Origin: Actinorugispora endophytica
Lineage (GTDB): Bacteria; Actinomycetota; Actinomycetes; Streptosporangiales; Streptosporangiaceae
DNA length: 64,000 nucleotides
Direction: 5' to 3'
Assembly (NCBI RefSeq): GCF_004363075.1
Contig: NZ_SNYN01000007.1
Coordinates: 62,001-126,000 of the forward strand
The stretch's first letter is position 1, and each line of letters opens with the position of its first letter. Shown here piece by piece: positions 57,855-64,000 of this stretch. The position numbers were made by a program, and so were the translations under genes. The notes beneath the pieces are model-generated. The model was not told the DNA's origin. It made no database searches and saw only the letters and a list, made by a program, of their open reading frames with translations.

Positions 57855-59468
57855 ATGACCGACTACGGCCACGAACTCCGGTTCGGCACGTTCATCACCC
57901 CCGCCAACCGGGAACCCGACCGGGTTGTCGGCCTCACCCAACTCTCCGAGGAGGTCGGACTGGACCTGGCGACCTTCCAGGACCACCCCTACCAGTCCGC
58001 GTTCCTGGACACCTGGACCCTGCTGTCCTTCCTGGCCGCGCGCACGAGCCGCATCAGCCTGTCGGCGAACGTGCTCAACCTGCCGCTGCGCCAGCCCGCC
58101 GTCATCGCGCGCAGCGCGGCCAGCCTCGACCTGCTCAGCGGCGGCCGGATCGAGCTGGGCCTGGGCGCGGGCGCCTTCTGGGACGCGATCGCGGCGATGG
58201 GCGGGCGGCGGCTCTCCCCCGCGCAGGGCGTGACGGCGCTGGCCGAGGCGGTCGAGATCATCCGCGGGATCTGGGACGCCGACGAGCGCCGCGCGCTCCG
58301 GGTGGACGGGGAGCACCACCAGGTGTCGGGCGCCAAGCGCGGCCCCGCGCCCGTCCACGACATCGGGATCTGGCTGGGCGCCTACAAGCCGCGCATGCTC
58401 CGCCTGACCGGGCGGGTGGCCGACGGCTGGCTGCCCTCCCTGAGCTACCTGCGGCCCGGCGACCTCGCCAAGGGCAACGCCGTCATCGACCAGGCCGCGA
58501 TCGACGCGGACCGCGACCCGCGCGACGTCCGCCGCCTGCTCAACATCAACGGCGCGTTCACCGCCTCGGGCGGCGGGCTCCTCAACGGCCCTCCCGCGCA
58601 GTGGGTCGAGGAGCTCGCCGCACTGGCCCTCGACGACGGGGTGGGCACCTTCATCCTGGCCTCCGACGACCCCTCGTCGATCCAGCGCTTCGGCGAGGAG
58701 GTCGCCCCCGCGGTCCGGGAGCTCGTCGCGGCCGAGCGCGCGGGGAGCCGCGGACCGTCGGCCGCGCCCGCGCCCGCGCCGCTCTCCCCGCCGGAGGCCC
58801 CCCGGGAGGCCGGAGCCGGACCGGCCACGGCGGCCCCCGCCGCCGGAGGGCAGTACGAGCGCCTGGGCCTGGCACCCACCCCCGACGACGGGAGGCGGTT
58901 GAGCGCCACCCGGAGGTGGGACGAGTCGGCGCGCCCCGTCCGGCCGGAGTCGGGCGCCGACACCGTCTACAACGCCAGGGGCAGGGCCGCCGGCAAGCAC
59001 CTCATCGACGTCCACGACCACCTGCGCGACGAGCTCGCCAAGGTCAGGGACCTGATCGACCAGGTGCGCTCGGGCGCGCTGGGAGCGGGCCAGGCCCGCT
59101 CCGCGATCAACGAGATGACGCTGCGCCAGAACAACTGGACCCTCGGGGCCTACTGCTCCTCGTACTGCCGGGTGGTCACCCAGCACCACACGCTGGAGGA
59201 CGACTCGGTCTTCCCGTACCTGCGCGCCGCGGAGAAGGCCCTCGAACCCGTCATCGACCGGCTCACCGAGGAGCACCACGTGATCCACGGGGTGCTGGAG
59301 GACGTGGACCGCGCCCTGGTGGCGTTCGTGGAGCACCCGGACGACTTCGCCCCGCTCCAGGAGGCGGTCGACGTCCTGACCGACACCCTGCTGTCGCACC
59401 TGTCCTACGAGGAGCACCAGCTGGTGGAACCGCTGGCCCGCCACGGCTTCTACCCCGGCCAGGTGTGA
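57855..59468 (+). CDS. Luciferase-like monooxygenase fused to a hemerythrin domain
   Basis: 537 residues from ATG 57855. Residues 1-300 are an LLM-class flavin- or F420-dependent oxidoreductase (GLDLATFQDHPYQSAFLDTW; RIELGLGAGAFWDAIAAMGG). A low-complexity Ala/Pro linker (about 300-375) leads to a hemerythrin-like domain with the metal-ligand pattern DVHDHLRDEL, VVTQHHTLEDDSVFPYL, EEHHVIHGVLEDV, and HLSYEEHQLVEPL. The di-iron domain could sense or carry oxygen for the flavin reaction. MarR control is likely. Confidence 0.9.
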   Translation: MTDYGHELRFGTFITPANREPDRVVGLTQLSEEVGLDLATFQDHPYQSAFLDTWTLLSFLAARTSRISLSANVLNLPLRQPAVIARSAASLDLLSGGRIELGLGAGAFWDAIAAMGGRRLSPAQGVTALAEAVEIIRGIWDADERRALRVDGEHHQVSGAKRGPAPVHDIGIWLGAYKPRMLRLTGRVADGWLPSLSYLRPGDLAKGNAVIDQAAIDADRDPRDVRRLLNINGAFTASGGGLLNGPPAQWVEELAALALDDGVGTFILASDDPSSIQRFGEEVAPAVRELVAAERAGSRGPSAAPAPAPLSPPEAPREAGAGPATAAPAAGGQYERLGLAPTPDDGRRLSATRRWDESARPVRPESGADTVYNARGRAAGKHLIDVHDHLRDELAKVRDLIDQVRSGALGAGQARSAINEMTLRQNNWTLGAYCSSYCRVVTQHHTLEDDSVFPYLRAAEKALEPVIDRLTEEHHVIHGVLEDVDRALVAFVEHPDDFAPLQEAVDVLTDTLLSHLSYEEHQLVEPLARHGFYPGQV

Positions 59469-59483
59469 CCGCGCCGGGCGGCC

Positions 59484-60626
59484 TCAGGCCGACGGCCCGG
59501 GAGCGGTCCGCCTGGCCAGGGCCAGGACGGCGATGTCGTCCCTGGGCGCGCTCGCGGTGAAGTCGCGCAGGTCCGCTTCGAGCGTCCGGACCACCCGCGC
59601 CGGGGAGGCGCCCTCCCGGCCGCCCAGGCGCTCCTCCAGCGGGTAGAAGGAGCCGGCGGGGTCACGGGCCTCGGTGACCCCGTCGGTGCACAGCAGGAGG
59701 ACCGCGTCGGGCGGGAGGTCGAACCGCTCGACGGCGCGGGGCTCCGGGATGAGGCCGCCGAGGCCGAGCGGCACGGACGCCTCCGCCAGCGGCACCTGCC
59801 CGGCGCGGCCGCCGCGCAGGACGTGCGGCGGGACGTGCCCGCAGTTGACGACCCGGACCTCTCCGGTGTCGTCGATGTCCAGGACGAGCGCGGTGACGAA
59901 GCGCTCGGGCTCGCCGTTCTCCTCGGCGAAGGCGTTCTGCCGCACGACGGCGTCCTCCAGGAGCCCCACGAGACCGGAGAGGTCCGGTTCGCCGTAGGCG
60001 GTCACCCGGAACATCTCGAGGACCGCGAACGCGGCGCCGACGGCGGGCATCCCCTTGCCCTGGACGTCGGCGATCAGCACGCGGGTGCCGTACCGCGTCT
60101 CCACCACCTCGTAGACGTCGCCGCCGACCATGCTGTCCTCCTCGACCGGCCAGTACAGGCCGTCCACCTCGACCTGCCCGGTGCTCAGGGGAAGCGGCCG
60201 CAGGATGCGCCGTTGCAGGGCGGCGACCGCCGAGCGCAGGCGGTCGATCTCCTCCTCCTTGCGCGTCCGGTACCAGGACGCCGCGACGGCCAGCCCCCCG
60301 AACCCCGCGACGAAGAGCACCGAGAGCGGGTTCCCGCCGAGCTCGTCCCGGTAGGCGAACACCCCGACCACCACGACGAGCACCCACATCCAGGCGAAGG
60401 CGGTCTGGCGCACCGTTCCCATGCCCGCGACGAAGGCGGGCAGGAAGACGAGGAACGGCACCAGCCCCGTGAACGGCCCCGCGACGAAGGCCGGAACGAG
60501 GACCACCGCGGTGACCCCCACGACCCAGGAGGCGAGCGCACCGGAGGAGAAGGGGAGCCGCCCCATCCCGTCGCCGTCGGTAGTGCTCACTGTGGCTCCC
60601 GTCCACGAGTCGTCCGGGAGGCTCAC
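59484..60626 (-). CDS. Membrane-bound SpoIIE/PP2C-type phosphatase
   Basis: 380 residues. Four to five N-terminal membrane helices, then a SpoIIE-type serine/threonine phosphatase: EEDSMVGGDVYEVVETRYGT, VLIADVQGKGMPAVGAAFAV, DAVLLLCTDGVTEARDPAGS, and ASAPRDDIAVLALARR carry the metal-binding aspartates. Such enzymes dephosphorylate STAS antagonists and release sigma factors. The start (60626) is the longest reading; a later start is possible. Confidence 0.85.
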   Translation of the reverse strand: MSLPDDSWTGATVSTTDGDGMGRLPFSSGALASWVVGVTAVVLVPAFVAGPFTGLVPFLVFLPAFVAGMGTVRQTAFAWMWVLVVVVGVFAYRDELGGNPLSVLFVAGFGGLAVAASWYRTRKEEEIDRLRSAVAALQRRILRPLPLSTGQVEVDGLYWPVEEDSMVGGDVYEVVETRYGTRVLIADVQGKGMPAVGAAFAVLEMFRVTAYGEPDLSGLVGLLEDAVVRQNAFAEENGEPERFVTALVLDIDDTGEVRVVNCGHVPPHVLRGGRAGQVPLAEASVPLGLGGLIPEPRAVERFDLPPDAVLLLCTDGVTEARDPAGSFYPLEERLGGREGASPARVVRTLEADLRDFTASAPRDDIAVLALARRTAPGPSA

Positions 60627-60850
60627 CGGATCACTGACGGGACAACCCCGCCGGCCGGGGGTGCGAGGACGGCCGGGTGAACGCTCCTGGCCGGAGCACT
60701 AGCCGTTCCCCGCACCCGGCAAACACCTCCCGCCCCGCCCCGGTGGACCGGCCCCGGACGACCGGCCCCGGAGGAACTCCCGGTCAGTGGGTTTCGATCC
60801 GGACCGGAGGGTAGCCGTGCCCGCGAACCCACACCGAGGGGAGGCACCTC

Positions 60851-61168
60851 ATGGCAGTCCTTCGCGACACCGAGGCGCTCAAGACGATCCTGTCCGAGCT
60901 GGACTTCCCGGCGGGCAAGGACGACATCGTCGCCCACGCCGAGGGCAGGGGCGCGTCCCGTGAGACCCTCAGCGGGCTGCGCGCGATCCCGTCCGCCGAC
61001 TACTCCGACGCGGGCGAGGTGCTGCGGTCGGTCCCGACAGCCGCGACGCCCCGGCCCCGCCCGGGGACCGGACAGGCCCGGCGGCGGCGCACCCACGGCC
61101 GGTCCGATGCCGCCGAGCAGGCGAGGGACACCGAGGAGAACTCGATCGAGTCCGACCCCTCCCTTTGA
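60851..61168 (+). CDS. DUF2795 protein
   Basis: 105 residues from ATG 60851. DUF2795 core: LKTILSELDFPAGKDDIVAH then LSGLRAIPSADYSDAGEVL, with a basic, disordered tail. Unknown function; common in actinobacteria. The stop lies inside the following hairpin. Confidence 0.8.
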   Translation: MAVLRDTEALKTILSELDFPAGKDDIVAHAEGRGASRETLSGLRAIPSADYSDAGEVLRSVPTAATPRPRPGTGQARRRRTHGRSDAAEQARDTEENSIESDPSL

Positions 61169-61194
61169 CGCCGCGGCGGGGTCAAAGGGAGGGG
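61156..61194. terminator. 14-bp-arm perfect hairpin
   Basis: CCCCTCCCTTTGAC pairs with GTCAAAGGGAGGGG around an 11-base loop between convergent genes. Confidence 0.85.
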
Positions 61195-61203
61195 CGACGA
61201 CCG

Positions 61204-62106
61204 CTACTCCCCCTCCGGCGGCTCCGTGGCGCGCACCACCACGACGGGGACGGGGGACCGGTGCAGCACCGACCGGCTCACCGACCCGAGCAGCAGCCCG
61301 GCGACGCCGCCCCTGCCGCGCGACCCCACGACGACCAGGTCGGCGTACCCGGCCGCGCCGATCAGCGCGCGCGCCGGAGGCTCCTCCACGACGCGCACAC
61401 GCACCGGGACGAGAGCGGACTCCTCCGAGCGCGCCCCGGCGACGAGTTCCTGGATGTGCTTCTCGTTGCGCGACCGGAACACCTCGTGGTCCATGGAGTA
61501 GCCCGCGGCCGCCAGCGCCATCGAGTCCAGCGGCACCGGCAGCTGCCAGGCGTGCACCACGGTGAGGTCTCCGTCGGCTCGGGCCGCCTCGCGCAGCGCG
61601 AAGCGCAGCGCCTCACCCGAGACGCCGGACCCGTCGACCCCCACCACGACGCGCCGTCTGCGGTCCGGCGCGCCGACCGCCTCGGCCGGGACCACGACGA
61701 CCGGGCAGGCCGCCCGGGCGCTGACGCCCACACTGGTGGAACCGAGCAGGAGCGAGGCGACCCCGCCGTGCCCCCGGGAGCCCACGACGAGCAGCCGCGC
61801 CCCCTCGGACTCGGCGACCAGCGCGCGGATCGGTTCACCCCCGTCCGTCCGGGTCCGCACCCGCAGCCCGGGGTGGGCGGCCCTGACCCTCGTCTCGGCG
61901 TCCGAGAGCACTCCGACGGCGCGCTCCACCAGATCGTCGGGGACGGGGGTGAAAGGCGCGCCCATCGCGTGGACGACCAGCAGCCCCGTCCCGCGTTCCA
62001 CCGCGGCGCCGGCCGCCCAGTCGAGCGCGGTCTCACTTCCCTTGGAACCGTCCACACCGACCACGACCCCGTGACCGGCCCGCTCCTCCGTGCTCTCCGC
62101 TGCCAC
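61204..62106 (-). CDS. Tandem universal stress protein
   Basis: 300 residues from GTG 62106 with CGGAGGAACCAG upstream; longer reading frames lack a site. Two USP domains, each with the nucleotide-binding signature: VVGVDGSKGS with VVGSRGHGGVASLLLGSTSV, and VVGVDGSGVS with VVGSRGRGGVAGLLLGSVSR. Probably ATP-binding and cytoplasmic. It diverges from the XRE gene at 62352. Confidence 0.9.
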   Translation of the reverse strand: MAAESTEERAGHGVVVGVDGSKGSETALDWAAGAAVERGTGLLVVHAMGAPFTPVPDDLVERAVGVLSDAETRVRAAHPGLRVRTRTDGGEPIRALVAESEGARLLVVGSRGHGGVASLLLGSTSVGVSARAACPVVVVPAEAVGAPDRRRRVVVGVDGSGVSGEALRFALREAARADGDLTVVHAWQLPVPLDSMALAAAGYSMDHEVFRSRNEKHIQELVAGARSEESALVPVRVRVVEEPPARALIGAAGYADLVVVGSRGRGGVAGLLLGSVSRSVLHRSPVPVVVVRATEPPEGE

Positions 62107-62351
62107 CTGGTTCCTCCGTTCAGAGACGCCCGCGCTTCCTTGATATCCCGGTTCCCGCGGGGCGGGCAGTGCCGATCGGGGGAGCCGGGCGGGACGTTGG
62201 TCCCTGGTGCCGCTACCCCGGGGGGAGGGACTTCCGTCCCGGGATCCGAAACCGATGGTCCGCGCTTGGCCGGGGCTTCGGGGGGCATCATCGGAGAAAG
62301 GGCCGCTGCCTCGGGAAGCGCCCCGGGACACACGGGGATCTGGGAGGAACC

Positions 62352-63035
62352 GTGAACCTCAGCAACGATTCGGAACGGGCACGGGGAGACCTCGGCCGCA
62401 GGGTGGCCCGCCGCCGGGCCGAACTCGGGCTCTCCCAGGAGAAGCTGGCCGAGCTCGCGGGGATGGCCGCCGGGTACATCGACTACCTGGAGCGCAACCC
62501 GCCCAACCTCAGCCGCGGGGCGCTCGACCGGCTGGCCGAGGCACTGCGCACCAGCCCCGAGGCCCTGCTGGGAGCCGACTTCGACGAGCCCGCGGGCGCG
62601 CACGGCACCCGTGTCCCGCTGCCGCGGCTGCGCGCGCTGGACTCCCAGGAGTGCATGGAGCTGATCAGCGCGGGAGGCGTGGGCCGCGTCGCCTTCACCG
62701 TCCCGGGGGAGTCGGCGCCCACGGTCCTGCCGGTCAACTTCCTCGTGGCCGGGGACGGCGTGGTCTTCCGCACCGCGGCGCACGGGGCCATCGCCCGGTA
62801 CGCGGCCTCCGGCCAGGTCTCCTTCCAGGTGGACCGCCTCGACGGCGCCATGAGCGAGGGGTGGAGCGTCCTGGTCGTGGGCCGCGCCCGCCCGGTGTAC
62901 GAACCCGCGGAGCTGTCGGCGCTGCGCGCCACCGCGCCGGTCCAGCCGTGGGCCCCGGGGGAACGGGACCTGTTCATCATGATCGTGCCCGCCAGGGTCA
63001 CCGGCCGCCGCGTCGAGAACGAGGCGCCCCTCTGA
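62352..63035 (+). CDS. XRE-HTH / pyridoxamine-phosphate-oxidase-like fusion
   Basis: 227 residues from GTG 62352 behind GGGAGGA. Residues about 12-75 are an XRE HTH (RRRAELGLSQEKLAELAGMA). Residues about 95-225 are a PNPOx-like split-barrel flavin-binding domain (MELISAGGVGRVAFTVPGES; LPVNFLVAGDGVVFRTAAHG). Such fusions occur next to stress genes; here flanking USP genes suggest redox- or stress-linked control. The regulated genes are not defined. Confidence 0.85.
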   Translation: MNLSNDSERARGDLGRRVARRRAELGLSQEKLAELAGMAAGYIDYLERNPPNLSRGALDRLAEALRTSPEALLGADFDEPAGAHGTRVPLPRLRALDSQECMELISAGGVGRVAFTVPGESAPTVLPVNFLVAGDGVVFRTAAHGAIARYAASGQVSFQVDRLDGAMSEGWSVLVVGRARPVYEPAELSALRATAPVQPWAPGERDLFIMIVPARVTGRRVENEAPL

Positions 63036-63130
63036 GACCTCGCCCACTCACCGTCGGCGGAAGGGGCACGGGGGATCACCCGAATGGACCCTCCACGTCC
63101 GGCCGGACGGCGGTTCCACATCGGCGATCC

Positions 63131-63389
63131 GGGGAAGCTCCGGCGCGGGGGGATTCGGCGCGCCGGTGCTTCGGGTGGGTCGTTCGGCCTCATGCCGTGC
63201 GGATCGCGAGGTCACGGCGGGCAGCGACGGCGGGTGCCGGTCAGGGCCGCGCCCATGACGTCCGTCGCGTGAGGGTTCCGTTGACGGTCGTGGGCTTTCC
63301 GCCCTTCCCGGCCCCGAAACGGGCAGAAAGCCCACGACCGTCAACAAAACCACCGGTGCCCGAATTCACCCCCGCCGGAAACTCCATAG
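63131..63389. repeat. MITE-like element, copy F
   Basis: Left end GGGGAAGCTCCGGCGCGGGG, right end CCGGAAACTCCATAG. Core stem 63280-63304 pairs with 63321-63345 over 25 bp (GTTGACGGTCGTGGGC…). It is in the opposite orientation to copy D. Confidence 0.8.
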
Positions 63390-63434
63390 TCTTCGAGGTA
63401 AGGCGTCCGGAGAACGAGGAGAAGGCACACCGCA

Positions 63435-64000
63435 ATGCCAGTTTCGCAGCAGAACCCCGTCGTGGCCGGTGTCGACGGTTCGGACAACGGCGCGCGGGCG
63501 CTCGATTGGGCCGCCCGGGAGGCCGCCCGATCGCACCGCCCGCTGCGCGTGGTGAGCGTCACCGAGAAACCCGGCGTCCTCGCCCGCTTCGGCCTCGCGC
63601 CGGACGGGGCGTCCGTCACGGGGGCGTCCCAGCGGATCGTCGACGCCGCCGTGGAACACGTGCGCGCGTCCCACCCGGGGACGGAGGTCTCGGGTGCGGT
63701 CCTCCCCGGCCCTCGGGACCGGGCGCTGGTGGCCGAGTCGGGGAACGCGCACCTGATGGTGGTGGGCTCGCGCGGTCTCGGCGGCGTGGAGTCGCTGTTC
63801 GCCGAGTCGGTCGGCGCGGAACTGGCCGCCCGCGGCGCGTGCCCGGTGGTGGTCGTCCCCGAGAACGCGGTCACGGCGGAGACGACACGGGTGGTCGTGG
63901 GGACCGACTGCTCCGAGGGGTCCCGCGCCGCCGTCCGCCTGGCCTTCGAACAGGCCGCGACCCGGGGGGTCGCGGTGCGCGCCGTGCTGGCCTGGGAGTC
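63435..64000 (+). CDS. Universal stress protein (3' end outside window)
   Basis: ATG 63435 behind AGGAGAAGG. The first USP domain is complete (VVAGVDGSDNGARALDWAAR; VVGSRGLGGVESLFAESVGA), and a second begins (VVVGTDCSEGSRAAV) before the window ends, so this is another tandem USP. Confidence 0.9.
   Translation, partial: MPVSQQNPVVAGVDGSDNGARALDWAAREAARSHRPLRVVSVTEKPGVLARFGLAPDGASVTGASQRIVDAAVEHVRASHPGTEVSGAVLPGPRDRALVAESGNAHLMVVGSRGLGGVESLFAESVGAELAARGACPVVVVPENAVTAETTRVVVGTDCSEGSRAAVRLAFEQAATRGVAVRAVLAWE

Overview
The window is very GC-rich, with strong third-position G/C and GTG starts common alongside ATG and behind GGAGG-type ribosome sites. The gene families (MmyB-type XRE regulators, MEDS sensors, DUF4383, DUF2795, tandem universal stress proteins, a type VII secretion locus) point to an actinomycete. 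A Nocardiopsaceae-like genome is my best guess from style alone; no rRNA, tRNA, CRISPR array or replication origin was seen.

Layout. 1-2.5 kb: an HTH-bearing N6-DNA-methylase-like gene running off the left edge, divergent from a DndB/DGQHR-like gene across a perfect operator-like palindrome; possibly DNA modification or phage defence. 2.6-5.3 kb: small unknowns, a HEAT-like protein, a cold-shock-like protein and an SH3/KOW-like protein. 5.7-10.5 kb: an XRE regulator divergent from an SDR-MFS-MpaB oxygenase set. 10.7-12.1 kb: an HxlR/quinone-oxidoreductase pair. 12.7-14.3 kb: an AT-richer island with immunity-like unknowns. 14.6-19.3 kb: membrane proteins and a DUF4041/GIY-YIG protein. 19.8-24 kb: an esterase, a MEDS-STAS plus MEDS-HATPase signalling pair and DUF4383. 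24-30.4 kb: on the minus strand, PepSY protein, MFS exporter, oligopeptide/metal-type binding lipoprotein and a fused double permease, with two copies of a GAAAACGGTTTTC-type box.

31-49.8 kb is a type VII (ESX-like) secretion region. The minus strand carries two WXG100 proteins, a single-span protein, EccD, a MinD/EspI-like ATPase and a proline-rich protein. The plus strand carries a DUF6507-like protein, a 1161-aa polymorphic toxin with a YwqJ-type deaminase tip, a translationally coupled YwqK-like MORN immunity protein, further immunity-like genes and a broken YwqK copy, then EccC and two associated proteins. I see no EccB, EccE or mycosin in the window.

50-64 kb: tautomerase, SDR and TetR with an operator; a ThDP-enzyme/FAD-oxidase/small-protein cluster; a frameshifted remnant; MarR divergent from a luciferase-like monooxygenase fused to hemerythrin; a SpoIIE phosphatase; DUF2795; universal stress proteins; and an XRE-flavin-binding fusion.

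Scattered through the window is a family of roughly 240-270 bp MITE-like elements with inverted-repeat ends, TA at the boundaries and a strong internal hairpin. They sit directly at the ends of genes, and in several cases the boundary TAG is the stop codon. A second family of very long perfect hairpins with GATC(T/G)TGAC ends sits after other genes. Neither family is explained by the genes around it.
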